Source: Terana coerulea (Eukaryota > Basidiomycota > Agaricomycetes > Polyporales > Phanerochaetaceae). From it: DNA of 64,000 bases. The notes under the pieces were generated by a model that ran no database searches, was not told where the DNA came from, and worked only from the letters and a program-made list of their open reading frames with translations. Each line of letters opens with the position of its first letter. Positions within the stretch are counted from its first letter, which is position 1. This document shows, in pieces, positions 33,842 through 44,832 of this stretch. The position numbers and the translations under genes are program-made. The stretch is taken from contig JAKOGH010000649.1 in the NCBI GenBank assembly GCA_024811115.1, positions 1 to 64,000 on the forward strand, in the 5' to 3' direction.

Positions 33842-34650
33842 ATGCGAATTGACCAGGACAACATCATTCATTGGGCTGCGAACGCGCAGAACGCGTCAGA
33901 TGCTGTAAGTCCTAGTCCTGTCTACCCTAGTTGTAACCCAACTACGGATGTGGCGAGTATCAAGTTCTCATCGCATATTCTCAGATCCTAGCTTTCGACA
34001 AAGACTCGCTTCTCCCAACGGAACTTGGCTTTGAGGACCCGCAGAGCATGCAATGGTTTGCGTTATCCCCCGCGTTCCCCGAGCTGTGTCCGACGCTGTC
34101 CAGCTGCCCTTCCGAATCGAATGTGGCCATCCAGGAGAGAGACATTCCCGAGTGCTCGCTTGAGGAGCTTTCCCTCTATTGTGAGGCTATGTCCATCAAC
34201 CCGTTACTCTTCGACCCCTCGCTCCTCCACCTCAGAGAGGACATGCACACGCCAACAGTCATCGACGGCCGCAGGCGAGTCCTCACGCGAGTCGAAGCGC
34301 CCGAGCTCAACTACGAGGTGCTCGCTACGATCCGTCGCATTGAGCAACAGCTCTATCCCCTGCCCATGTCCAGCTGGATCACTGACTACGGTGAGGAGCA
34401 CACCTCAGCATTCCTCGTGGGTTCCTCGTACATCATGCCGCCACCTTCTTCCCCACCCACCCCCCGACGGAAGACAGTCGCCCTGCCGTCCATAGAGGAC
34501 CCCACTTTCGACAGCCTTTCAGGGTGCTCGCTCGAGCCAGAGGACGCTTCTGAGCCGGGCTATGGCCTACAGCTCTACAACGAGTTCGATTCCTACGAGC
34601 GTTTGCCCCCACTCCTTTCCGAGCTCGACCATATGCCCTGCTTCGCATGA
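33842..34650 (+). CDS. Orphan protein A (local family, intact member)
   Basis: The ATG at 33842 (MRIDQDNIIHWAANAQNASD) is followed by an intron (GTAAGT at about 33905 to CAG at about 33986) and one long exon: ILAFDKDSLLPTELGFEDP, SLEELSLYCEAMSINPLLFD, YEVLATIRRIEQQLYPLP, a Pro-rich segment, and a C-terminus with PGYGLQLYNEFD and ELDHMPCFA. Predicted length is about 240 residues, mildly acidic, without signal peptide or membrane segment. No family recognised. Its C-terminal box resembles the end of orphan C (PGYGLRLCYDDD and HLACF), suggesting local duplication. It may be a transcriptional regulator-like acidic protein, but nothing in the sequence proves that. Confidence 0.55.
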
Positions 34651-35462
34651 TCGTCAAGGCGTCCTCAAGCCCACCTAGCGGCCGTGCCATTCTACATCTC
34701 CGCTAATGGGATGGTGAAGAGTGGTCACATTCGGCAGTACGGTTTGACAATTACGAGGATAACGACAGGCATGTGGCGTGCGCGGTTACGACTCATCTGG
34801 AATTGTATTTGTATTACTCTTACTGTATTTTGGAGGATATTTGGTACAGGTTGTGCGCATTTCACCATTTCTACACTGTACTTTTCACTGAATGCAATTG
34901 TAGATTTATTTCTCATTTATCCATAGCGTCTCTGTAGTATTACCCGCTCTTGTGGATTGCTTCATATATCATCGGCTTATTCTGTGCACATAATTGGATT
35001 CAATAACTCGGAGGCCTTCTTGGTATGAGCATGATATAAATTCATTGAAATGACGCGAACATGGTGATATGTTTGTATAACGGAAGGAGTCGCCTCAAGC
35101 GCAGGGCCCACTCATGCTTGCAAACAGTGACTTAGTCGTTTAGGCCCTAACACGCACACAGGTCGCGATGTGGCGCAGAGTCCCAATTTGTGCGTCGGTC
35201 ATCGTACAACGTCTTCTACGTTCGCACAGCTTGGCCAAGGGCATTAGGCTTTGGAATCGTTTGGAGCGCGCCTCGCACATATCCGCTCGCAAGCCGCGGG
35301 TAGTGGCCACACATGCAGGAAAGGCAATTCGCGTCGTTATGAACATCATTTTTGGTAGAGGGACAAAGAACTATGAAGCTGGGGTTCAGTTAAGGGTGGC
35401 CATCTGAGCAACACTGAAAAATACTGTGGCCTCCGTGTCATAGTCCCGCATAGCCCAGCAAC
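34651..35462. other. Intergenic region, no gene seen
   Basis: AT-rich from 34800 to 35060. Short frames at 35140-35407 on both strands lack coding character. Confidence 0.4.
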
Positions 35463-36133
35463 GCATATAAGGACCCTCCTCCGTCTTAAAGAGGACTCCC
35501 ACTAGAGTACCCACCCAACATCCCATCATGCGGTCCCTATTCCTCTGTCTCGTGGTGGCAAGCGCGACGTCCTGTCATCGCCGCGGCTATTTCGTCCAGC
35601 CGACAATCATATATCTCATCACGAACATCTTTTCCGTACGTCAGACAAGTCTTGCTAGATGAGCAGCGCGACTTACTAGTTTCTCGCGGTAGGAACCGGT
35701 TAGGAGAAGGAAGGGTCGTTGTTGTCGTCCGCACCGGCGTCGAGCGCAAGGGAACCCAACGGCTCCGGACGCTACTGACTACGATAGTCGCATCACGCCC
35801 CCGCTGGTGGACTAGCCAGGATTTTCGACGTCGGCATGGACGCTAGGGCTTTGGAAGGTCCATATCACCGTGGGCCCCTCGTCTTCGGAACGTCTATCGG
35901 TATTGCACTGCGACTCACCTCTTGAAGACCTTGGACTGGACCATCTAACATCTTTTCGGTTTCCGAGTTCTACTGCCGTGCCTACACCCCGCATGGGAAG
36001 CCAATGGTTGCGGGACCAGTCGTCTTCGACTTGCGTTCAGCAAGGCCATGTCGGTGACATCCCCTCTCCTCAATATAACACCGCTCCACCTGCGAGAGAT
36101 GAGTGCGTGCCGACACGTTCAAGACAGTCTTAG
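35463..36133 (+). pseudogene. Orphan B, probable decayed paralogue
   Basis: A TATA-like CATATAAGG at about 35465 and a CA/CT-rich leader precede an ATG at 35528 (MRSLFLCLVVASATSCHRRG, signal-peptide-like), but that frame stops after 44 codons. Further on, the plus frame at 35870-36120 contains SPLEDLGLDHLTSFRFPSS, closely matching QLEDLGLNHLISFPVSE of orphan C. No single frame or clear intron set links the pieces, so it is taken as a broken relative of orphan C. Confidence 0.35.
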
Positions 36134-36610
36134 AAAAATAGGAGCATGTAAGAGTTTTTTTTCTTTTCCGTATGAGCATCGAGCATGAGCTAAGAACACA
36201 AAGCAGATACAGAGGTGACGACCGGCGACCGCTGCCCAGCGAAATGAGAGATGCTTATGTAAGAAGTACGTGACCGCTCCTTTGAGAGGCTCATTAGGCT
36301 CGGCAAGTCGGCAGGGCGTGTCAAGGACGCGTTGACGCCCAAAACCGACGCAGGTCACCCTGACTCTCATCCCCCCTTTCTCTCTCCCCCCACCACCCTC
36401 TCACCCCTCCCCCTTCCCGCAAGGCCATATAATCTCCTGAAACACCCTTCAGTACACCCTCACAACGTCTACCATCTGCGTAGACCTGCACATCTTCGAG
36501 TGTAGCTCACGATTCTCGCTCACGCCGAACGGTGGCCCGCAGACCTTTCCTCGCCAGACGACCACGCCCTCATACCCTCATTCCTACCATATACACCAAA
36601 CTCCACCGCT
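36134..36610. other. Promoter region of orphan C
   Basis: Pyrimidine-rich DNA (36370-36420) with a TATA-like CCATATAATC at about 36424, 187 bp before the ATG of orphan C. Confidence 0.4.
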
Positions 36611-37551
36611 ATGTCGACTGCAAATGGCGCAAACTTTACGCTCAGGGACGCACCAGGCACCTCGGGAAATGTATGTCCACTGTGTTCACCGTGGCTGCGC
36701 TCTTGGTGCTGCGTACTGTCTGCATCCAGTCGCTCACGATCGCTTTGACGCAGACATCCCTCAACCTAACCACTCACACACTCAACTCTATGCTCGGTAG
36801 CGAAGACCAATGCACCCCTATGTTAGTGCACTCCGCAGGACCGTCGACGCCGGCCACCAGCGTTGTCCACACCCCCCGCGCCGGGAGCCCCGTGGCTTCT
36901 GAACCGGCCATTTTCGACTCGAGTGAGAATGGCTCACTGGCACTCGCCGCCCAAGTCGTGAGCCCCAAGCCTCCTGCAGGAATACACTGCATCCCTGTCA
37001 CCGCCCGGCGCCGCGGGAGGCGAAGCTCGCGTTCTGTTCCTGCCGAAGGAGCCAGCTCTGGCGAACATCTTGGATCCCAAAGCGCTGCAGGAATCGCTAG
37101 CGCTCCTCGCGTTTGCCCTCGGATACGATGAGTATCAGGGTATCGAGCGGTTCTCCACCAGGGCGCCTCGACTGACGACGATCCCTTTGCCTCTGTTGGA
37201 AGGTACCTCCAACTCGAACCAACTCGAGGACCTGGGTCTAAATCACCTCATCTCCTTCCCTGTCTCCGAGCTCGACCATCCTCGGGCCCACGACTCTTGC
37301 CTCGGCCTCAAATTGTTCTGAGCGCTGTCGAACCGGTCCTCGCCGATGAGGAGCTCACGCTGGCGTATTCACGAGCACACTCATCCCTGCTCTGGCCTGG
37401 CGCTGCAGCGATATTGAACATCGCTCCTGGATATGGGTTACGTCTTTGTTATGATGATGACGCGCATCTGGCATGCTTCACCATGATTCCTTTCTTCTTT
37501 TGCAATGCATCCGACTCCATCCCGGTTCCACTTAGTGATTGGCAAGGGTAA
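36611..37551 (+). pseudogene. Orphan C, frame-broken and altered by a MITE at its 3' end
   Basis: The ATG at 36611 (MSTANGANFTLRDAPGTSGN) is followed by a GTATGT donor. Coding sequence continues as SEDQCTPMLVHSAGPSTPAT to about 37010 and then, one frame over, as LFLPKEPALANILDPKALQE, ALGYDEYQGIERFSTRAPR and QLEDLGLNHLISFPVSELDH. A last segment in a third frame is EELTLAYSRAHSSLLWPGAA with PGYGLRLCYDDD and HLACF. The frame change near 37010 is in a GC-rich run with no intron signals. The C-terminus resembles orphan A and the middle resembles orphan B. The hAT-like element at 37533 replaces the last codons: without it the frame would end PVPLLSAVL. Function unknown. Confidence 0.45.
37525..37532. 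repeat. 8-bp target-site duplication of the hAT-like element
   Basis: GTTCCACT, repeated exactly at 37886-37893 directly outside the inverted ends. Confidence 0.75.
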
Positions 37552-37885
37552 ACCCTCCATGCTCAGAGGGCAACCCTTACCCTTACCCTCCAATACCCTT
37601 ACCCTCATGAAGGGTAAGGGTTAGCTACCTTCAAACCCTTGCCAAAATAGGCTGAAAATGGTGCTTTAAGTGCCTTTCCTACTTACTTATAATGTCAGTC
37701 TTCTATTTGAGTGGCTTGCATTGGTATAGAAAGCACTTACAACACTTGCAGCTCTCTCTAGCAATATACCTAGCATTTGAATACAGACCCCTGCCAGACA
37801 AGGGTTAACTTTCCTCAACCCTTACCCTTACCCTCTGTACCCTTACCCTTAACCCTTGAGGGTTTGCGAACCCTGCCTATCACTA
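37533..37885. mobile_element. 353-bp hAT-like MITE rich in CCCTTA units
   Basis: The ends are TAGTGATTGGCAAGGGT and, reversed, TAGTGATAGGCAGGGTT, with an 8-bp duplication GTTCCACT. TA-initial ends and 8-bp duplications fit hAT elements. Inside, both halves hold arrays of ACCCTT units (about 37583-37625 and 37815-37860), partly mirrored as AAGGGT. No coding capacity. Confidence 0.75.
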
Positions 37886-37893
37886 GTTCCACT

Positions 37894-38718
37894 TCTATCT
37901 GCAGTCTTGTAATCTCATCGGATTCACTCATGGACACTTCACGCATATCCTATTGTACTTGTCACCATATCATCACTCTGAATGTACTTCTATCTTCACG
38001 TTGGCTGTAATTGTACGGGTTTTTCTGTAGATTTTATTCCTCTCTCTCGCATCAAGTACTCTGTAGTAGACATAGTTGATAATAGAAGATTAAAACAACA
38101 ATATCATGAACTGCTTGTACCAAGTCTAAGTAGGTACTATCTAGCGGCCATCCTGTGCAAACCATGAGCATAAATTGAATATCAGAGGTAAGTAGCAAGT
38201 ATCCGGTGGAGAGGTTTAACACTGAAGCCCGGTCGTTGGCGTTAAGTACTGAGCACTTACCCGTAAATCAAGGTTTGTACTTATACGTGGTTTGTGTTTT
38301 CCCCTGCGGGATGTCCATGTCGAGCAAAAAATAGGAACACTGGAGAAAAGTTGCTTAGCGCTTAGTCACGGTCCTGCTCCGATCTTGTGGCGCTCCCGTC
38401 CTGCTTTGGTGTATACGTCTGATTCATCTCCAGCCGTCATTGACCTCGCGGCAGTCGCGCCGACATACCACGCGTCCCGGCGTATCAACAATATCTTCAT
38501 GGGCACCGGCTGATCCCGGCGTGTCGCCATTTGTCTAATGGCCGCGGCATAAAGCCCTTTGTTCTGAGGCACGTTGCACCACCGTGGCCACAACCATTGG
38601 ATATTAAAGGCTGCGCGACCTACGCCCATCGTCATGACACTTCCCCCACTGTACTGAAAAGCACTCGGCTCACCGTTTCTAAGATCATCACGCCTTGTCC
38701 CGCCCTCGTCGCTGCAAG
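37894..38718. other. Intergenic region, no gene seen
   Basis: AT-rich to about 38300, then mixed. Open frames at 38292-38513 (plus) and 38366-38635 (minus) overlap each other and show no domain. Confidence 0.35.
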
Positions 38719-39379
38719 ATGTCTTTCCCCAACAACCAGCCTATGCCGCCTTTCCCTGTCCAAGCGCCGCAGGCCCAGTACGCCTACGCACCCGGTAATG
38801 TCGCCAGGCCACAACCTGTAAGATCGGTCAGTTGGATATTTTTGCGCCCGTCGATAGACATTGTAACGTACTGACCGATATATCCAGGCATCCTCCTGGC
38901 AAGATAACTTGGCTGCCTTGGCCAGCCGGGCGATCTCGCGCGTCGAGGGCCGTGCAGCCGCAGAGCAAGCCGCAGCGTCCATCGAGGCCAACAACAAGCT
39001 CCTCAACCATCTCCTCGCCGAGTACTTGCACGTCCAGATGTCCAAGCTCTTCCCTGGGGCGGCGCCACCACCAATGACCGGCGGTGTCCAGCCTTCGGGT
39101 TCGTACGCCAATGTGCCGGGTACAGAGGATGTTTACAGGACCTTGCCTCCGCTGCCTGCGGCGGAGGCGTACGACCTGGAGACCACACAGCTGCTCATCA
39201 GCATGCTGACCCAGTACCTGTACCCGCAAGCCAGCGCTTCGTCGTCGCGTTCCCAGTCGACAGCCAGTGGCGGTGCACCATACCATGACGTGCGACAGAT
39301 CCTGGGCCAGAGAGCCTACAGCCCAGAAGAGATAAACCAGATCCTGTCCGTTCCTAGGTGGGCTAGACCAAGTTGGTAG
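38719..39379 (+). CDS. Small hypothetical protein, Ala/Gln/Pro-rich
   Basis: The ATG at 38719 (MSFPNNQPMPPFPVQAPQAQ) opens a Pro/Gln-rich exon. An intron from about 38819 (GTAAGATCGG) to about 38888 (CAG) leads to SSWQDNLAALASRAISRVEG, an Ala-rich helix with NNKLLNHLLAEYLHVQMSKL, a Gly/Pro linker, DLETTQLLISMLTQYLYPQA and a C-terminus YSPEEINQILSVPRWARP. About 190 residues, probably soluble and partly helical. Family not recognised, but the clean intron and long coding-like exon make it a credible gene. Confidence 0.6.
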
Positions 39380-39818
39380 CGACTTGGTTTCGTCAGGCAC
39401 GAAGTCTACCTTTCCTTGTCCTGTATAAAGTATGTGTCAGACTGGAGATACCAATGGAATAAAGAAATTACTTGTAAGCGTATCTGGCGTGTGTGCCTTC
39501 GCGGCGGTCTGTGCAGCGGCATCCTACGAGACATCCTCTTGCAGGTCGAATGAGCATCATTGTCTATGAAATCCATGGGCTTGGGCCATGTCTCAAGAAG
39601 TGCGTTGTCGCAGCAACTGTTGCATACAGGTTTCCGACTTTGGCGAGAAAGCCGCAGGGAGGTGCCCACTGGCATGCCAGAGCTCGCTTTGAAGGGGATG
39701 CTTAGAACCGCCGGACAAAGAACGACAGACTGGGTTGTCGCTCAACAATTGTCCGCGCTGTCACTGTGCTTTTCCCGTTTGCTGCCTTGCCAAAGGGCCG
39801 TGATCTGAAAAGTGGGGG
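39380..39818. other. Intergenic region, no gene seen
   Basis: Open frames on both strands near 39406-39808 lack recognisable motifs. Confidence 0.35.
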
Positions 39819-39826
39819 TATAAATA
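39819..39826 (+). promoter_or_regulatory. TATA box TATAAATA
   Basis: A consensus TATA box followed by a CT/CA-rich leader (GACTCCCCAATCTCCCC) upstream of a short coding-like stretch. Confidence 0.5.
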
Positions 39827-39889
39827 CGTGGAAGGAGAGGCTCATACTGACTCCCCAATCTCCCCAAACACGCACCACTCGCAGACGAG

Positions 39890-40181
39890 GCATCTTCGTC
39901 TTAGCAAAGCAAGCCATGCGACAACACTGTCGGCCCTACCCACCCACCGCGCATACAGCTCGTCATATATCTCGCCGCGAATCCCAACCAGCTCGCCAAT
40001 GAAATGCTCCCGCGCTTCCAAGAGGCAGCCCTCGATCAAGATTTGAAAGCATTTGCTACGGATGCATAGGAATACCTTCGAACCCTCGAGGTGCGCCCTC
40101 GCCGCGAACAGTGCAAGGAAAGGCTCTGGGAGGTCGTGAGCAAAGAGTCCGGGTCTGTGTCACCTGTTTATAAAGCTGTGA
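39890..40181 (+). pseudogene. Short coding remnant behind the TATA box
   Basis: Plus-strand coding character in one frame: THPPRIQLVIYLAANPNQLA, EMLPRFQEAALDQDLKAFAT, a stop or splice acceptor (GCATAG at 40064-40069), then EYLRTLEVRPRREQCKERLW and SGSVSPVYKA before a GTGAGT donor at about 40178. No start is defined and nothing downstream clearly continues it. Unrecognised. Either a gene with missed exons or a remnant. Confidence 0.3.
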
Positions 40182-40664
40182 GTATTCAGACTCATGAGAA
40201 GAGAAATAATCATACTTACTTTCGATCTGCAGTTTGCGCAACTGTGATACAGTGGCCGGCACTGACAGGTGCGACGACGAAGAGGCGGATGCCATTCGGG
40301 GACGACGCGATACAGTACATAGCTAGCGTGTCAGTGCCGTTGCACCCATCTCTGATACAATACACCACGTAATCTTCACGCAAGCTGAGCGACCTTAAGT
40401 GCATTTGTTCGCTGCAGCATATCATTTAGCTCTGAAAACACATCAGGGGGTGGCGGTATGAGGCAACGTTGAACAGACGCCCGCGTAGTCTGGCGATTCG
40501 GTTCGGAGTGAAATGCCGCCACCAGGCTGCCACTGGCGTTTATCAATTGATGCGCTTCCCGGGCCCGCCCTCCTGTGGGTGTACTTACACGGCTCTCTCA
40601 TTCCTCCAAATACTTCCGCTCCAGGAGCCGAACTTGAGGTACTCGCGTCTGAAGGCTAGTCTAC
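40182..40664. other. Intergenic region before the first YCII gene
   Basis: Overlapping frames on both strands, no supported gene. Confidence 0.35.
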
Positions 40665-41241
40665 ATGTTTACTCGTGGAATCCGCCAATCAGGACGCTCA
40701 ACAGCCTCGTACCGCAGAGGTTGCTTCGTTGCACGATCGGTCCAGTCCCCCATCCGACATCTTTACCCTCCGCAAACCCGAACTCTTGCCAGCATGTCCG
40801 ACACCAAACCCAAGACCCACATGTTCATGGTTTATGCTCCAGACTACACCGATTCAGACGCGTACAGTCGGAGAATGGTTGTGAGGCAAACGCATCTAGA
40901 TAATGCGAAGCGGATGAAGGAGAAAGGCGTCGTGAGTACGTGTGCAAACCGCTGCTCCTCTGCTTTGCAGATCTGAGAGATGTCACAGAAATTGGCGGTG
41001 GTCTCCTCGAACCCGAGACGTATCAGGCTGAAGATAAGAAACTCATTGGGTCCATGTTAGTGTATGAGGCTGAGACTATCGACGACGTGAAGAAGCTTGT
41101 GGAGGAAGACATTTACTACACCTCAGGCGTAGTGAGTGTGCTATCCCCTCGGCCTTCGCCATAAGCTCTAACCCTTGCATGTAGTGGGATAAGGAGAAGC
41201 TAGTTATTCTGCCCTGGATGTCAGCTCTGCCGCTCCCGTAG
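40665..41241 (+). CDS. YCII-domain protein, probably mitochondrial (copy 1)
   Basis: YCII proteins are small ferredoxin-like alpha+beta barrels related to dienelactone and muconolactone isomerases; most have no known reaction. From ATG 40665 the first 43 residues are rich in Arg and Ser without acidic residues (MFTRGIRQSGRSTASYRRGC), like a mitochondrial presequence. The core starts at an internal Met (40794): HMFMVYAPDYTDSDAYSRRM with its His/Asp-containing first strand and helix, GGGLLEPETYQAEDKKLIGS, YEAETIDDVKKLVEEDIYYT and WDKEKLVILPWMSALPLP. Two introns, about 40931-40979 and 41131-41184. A second copy lies about 340 bp downstream. Confidence 0.8.
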
Positions 41242-41581
41242 AGCACTGAAGGTGTGTCCACTCGTAGTACTATCGTGAGCTATGCAATATTTACAGGACT
41301 GTCCTTTTGCGTAGTTAACTCGTGTGGCTACATTTACCCGCAGCACATGTATGAGTAGTCAGGAAATAACTAGTGATCACCGAAGATCGATGACTTCTCA
41401 CCGTCACTCCCGCAAGAGTTCACGCGCGCGGCCCGTTAAACGTCACAAGTTCACATCGCTCCCCGAGTCCGAAGCAGCTGGGAACTGCGGGCCTTGGTGT
41501 TCCGGCTGGTCGTCACTGGCAGCACTAGGGCGTATAAAAGGCTTCCCAATCTGAGGAGGCCTTCGTGTACCGCCCCCAACT

Positions 41582-42039
41582 ATGGCCGACTCGAAACCCG
41601 AAGTACACTTTTGTCGTCTTTGCTCCCAGACTACACAGACTCCGAAGGGCTTTGCGCGGCGACTGAGTGTCAGGGAAAAGCATTTGGCGAATGCGAAGCG
41701 TTGTATTGCCTCCGGCCTGCTGCGTACGTATTCTTGTTATCTTCCCGCTGCATGCGCTCATGCTCTCTGAAGGACTTGGAGGCGCTCTTGCATCGCCGGA
41801 GACATACCAATCCGCGGAGAAGAAGCTTATCGGATCGACGATGATCTATGAAGCTGAGAACATTGACGTTGTCCGCAAAACTATCGAGGAGGATATCTAC
41901 TATACGTCTGGTGTGGTGCGTTCTCCATATGTTATTGCGGAAGTCCCTGTGCTTAATGAAGATGCAGTGGGACAAGGAGAGGCTTGTTATTCTGCCATGG
42001 CTTCCCGCTACGCCTCTTCCGCCGTTGGTGCCTGAGTGA
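41582..42039 (+). CDS. YCII-domain protein (copy 2, with suspicious indels)
   Basis: A tandem copy of the previous gene: MADSKPEVHF, FARRLSVREKHLANAKR, GGALASPETYQSAEKKLIGS, YEAENIDVVRKTIEEDIYYT and WDKERLVILPWLPATPLPP. There is no presequence, so it is probably cytosolic. Where copy 1 has MVYAPDYTDSD, this copy reads a foreign peptide (CRLCSQTTQTP) because three homopolymers (TTTT 41609-41612, CCC 41625-41627, GGG 41647-41649) each appear one base too long. The shifts sum to three, so the frame recovers, but the conserved first strand is lost. Shortening each run restores VVFAPDYTDSEGFARR. Introns about 41727-41772 and 41918-41968. Confidence 0.7.
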
Positions 42040-43016
42040 GCACCGGACTGGTCGGTCATGTTGCTGAAACGCTTACGCCATCATCCAAGTAGTTCAAGAA
42101 TGTAATGTGATGCTGCCCAACATCCCCTTGTTGCACGTTATCTTGGCCGAACTTGCCGAGCAGAGATATTCGCCTGGCATATCATATAATTCTTTCTGCA
42201 TGATATAATTCACCGGTCTCAGAGTACTAGTGAACGAACGAAACACTGTCGAGACTCGAGGTACATGCTGCCTTGACTGCGTGCTCTTGGGATGATAAGG
42301 TTACCTGGTGGTAGCGAAGTGCGCCTGATAGCCATAATCACCCTAGGATATCGCCAAGAATCAGTCTCATGAAATTTAACGGTGAGCCCGTGTCGTATAG
42401 TCCGCTGACAACGCTAGATAACTTTTCTGATATCAGAGACGTACGCGATCCGTATCCTGAACAGCACTTGCGTCCGACACCGGTGGTTCTATCGGCCGAA
42501 TCACAGGGACAACGGGCTGTTTGTATGATATAAAATTCAAGCAGGCCTTCGTAGGTTTAGTTCAGCAGATACCCGCTGTTCACGCCTATTGTCTCACGGT
42601 AGGGCTGCATGGTGTGGCGCATATACTCGAATTCCTCGGATTAGCTTCTCATTCCATTGAAGGGAACCTGCCGGTGTACCACGTTCTCATACCACCTTCA
42701 GATTGAACGTACCACGCCTAGGCCTTCAGCGCGGTAGTAGGCGTTATCAGCCATATAGGACATCTCTTCGTGGCATCTCGCGTCCGTTCTGCCTTCGCTG
42801 AACGGCCTCCGTCCTGTATACAAGGTTCTGCCAAGGGTCCAACATTACGTGGTCAGTGTTCGCGCTACAAAGTCTCATGGCCTAATAATTCACACAGACT
42901 GTCAGCTCAAACCCAGTGACATGAAACCCAACTACGCGATATCACTCTCGCGAGTCACTTATAGTCCCCGATGCACGCAGCCTGAGCACCGTACCCCGCA
43001 ACGTGATCTTCGCCCG
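42040..43016. other. Intergenic region, no gene seen
   Basis: A 61-codon frame at 42521-42706 has no recognisable motif. The rest likely holds the promoter of the membrane-protein gene. Confidence 0.35.
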
Positions 43017-44832
43017 ATGGATACCGACTCCGTGCCAGCGCAGGCTCCCGTTGACTACTTCGCTGTCCTATCTTCATGCATCACGACTCTCGTCATCTGC
43101 GTCTGGAATGCTGTTCACATGGATATACCCGCAATGACAGATGGCACAATCCGCAACTTATTTTACAAAATTTGCTGGGTTTTTGCTGGGATGCTTGTAC
43201 CGGAAATGCTCGTGGTTGCCGCATTCACCCAACGACGCTGGGCCGTCTACCTCGCGAAGGAGGCGGGTCACCACTTGAATCTTCCGCGGAAACCGCCAGC
43301 ATGGTGGCAGCAGCTTGTACGTGATGTCTTCTCTATATATACCATCTTAACATCGTCAATATTGTTCCGTCATAGCTCTCCATTTTGTTTCTGCGAAAAG
43401 ATTGCGAGAGCCAACGTTGATATGGAAGTACAGAGACACAAAGGTACATATTATGCCTTACTTCCTCGTTGGTCTCCCGCCGGGACTGACGTTTTTGCTG
43501 AAGTTTCGTCAATATCCGTGGTCCTCTACCCATGGGTTTTACGCCGTTATGGGTGGTTTTATCCTGGACTTGTCCTACGGCGAAGACATCCTGCATGGTG
43601 GTCAGAAACGCGTCGTATTGACGCCTCGAGGTGTTCTGTTCCTGATGGAGCATGCCCCTGAGCTAATCCCAGACATTTCTGAGGATGACATTAGCGACCG
43701 GAGCAAAGTCGACGCTTTCGCCAAATCACTCCTCGTTCTCCAGCTCTTGCATTTCTGCATGTCGTTTGTATCACGCGTCCCCTTCCATTCTACCACGCAC
43801 ACGACGCCACCCCTCACCCTCTTGGAGATCTCTACCTTTGCTCACTGCTTGTGTGCAGTCGTCACCTACATGCTGTGGATCGAAAAGCCGCAGGACGTCC
43901 GGCAGCCGATCGCAATCAAGGGCAGCGGCGTGCGCGAAATTGGGGCTTTATTCGCGATGCTAAGTCCACGAGCCTCGCTTTTCTTCGAAGGCTTAGCGTA
44001 TGGGCCGCTCCCGTCCGAGTTTACCTTCATGAGGTTCGTGCAGCCAGAGAGGAGAGCGTCGTACGGGCGAACACCAATCGGTGATGACAGCTCCGACGCC
44101 GGAGTCAAGCTTTCCGAGAACAGTTTACTCGGGGATACTGCATTCGCGATCCAGTGGCGGGACGGTGAACATCCAAGCTCAGCCTCAGCGGTCGCACGTC
44201 ACCACATCAAGCTCTTCCCCATACGTTATGCGTATCACAAGTTATACGGTGCGCACCTGCCGTGGTACCAGCAACCACTCTCTTCGCGATCGGCCACACT
44301 CGTTCCCTCGGACATAGCTCGCTGGCGCCTTGCCGCACAAGCAGTGGAGTCATACGGCCTTGCCGATTCTGATCTTCTTGTAACTCGAGCAAGTTGGGGA
44401 GTTACGGAAAGAGAGATTCCACACGTTGTCGGTCACGCGAGGCTCTCCGCCATGGTTCACACCCGCCTGCCTGGCAAGTACGCATATTTGCAAAAGCTTG
44501 CTCTCGTGGGTACGACCATGACTGCCTTTGCTCTTCCTCACTTCTTTGGTTGGAACAGCATTTTCAGAACGGACCATGAGCGGTTTTATTGGCGCTTGGC
44601 AGTGTTGTGGATGACTGCCACACCACCTCTCTCCATGATCCATAGGTGGCTGGCAAGCAGCGAGAGAGGATTGCGCGCTTTTGCCATCGGCCCCGCGCTG
44701 ATAATATGGCCCATTCTGTACCTTTGGGCAAGCATGTACCTGGTTGTAGCTAGTTTCCGGCAGCTCTTCCAACTTCCGGACGGACTTCCCAAACTGTCTT
44801 GGTCGAACTACTGGCCTCACCTTTCACTTTAA
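43017..44832 (+). CDS. Multipass membrane protein, conserved mushroom family of unknown function
   Basis: The start MDTDSVPAQAPVDYFAVLSS is followed by a first membrane segment (SSCITTLVICVWNAVHMDIP), then YKICWVFAGMLVPEMLVVAA. Two or three introns between 43317 and about 43525 lead to HGFYAVMGGFILDL, LLFLMEH-type helices, VVTYMLWIEKPQDVRQPIAI and a long C-terminal part with LALVGTTMTAFALPHFFGWN, LAVLWMTATPPLSMIHRW and IGPALIIWPILYLWASMYLV. The motifs WNxxHxDIP, THGFYAxMGGF and WxxKPxDVxxP are ones I recognise from a large expanded family in mushroom genomes with no assigned function. Predicted 6-8 membrane segments. Confidence 0.7.

Noticed and set aside
37575..37860. CCCTTA arrays as an internal telomere relic
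   Set aside because: The unit is CCCTTA rather than CCCTAA, the arrays are mirrored, and both lie inside a bounded element with an 8-bp target duplication.
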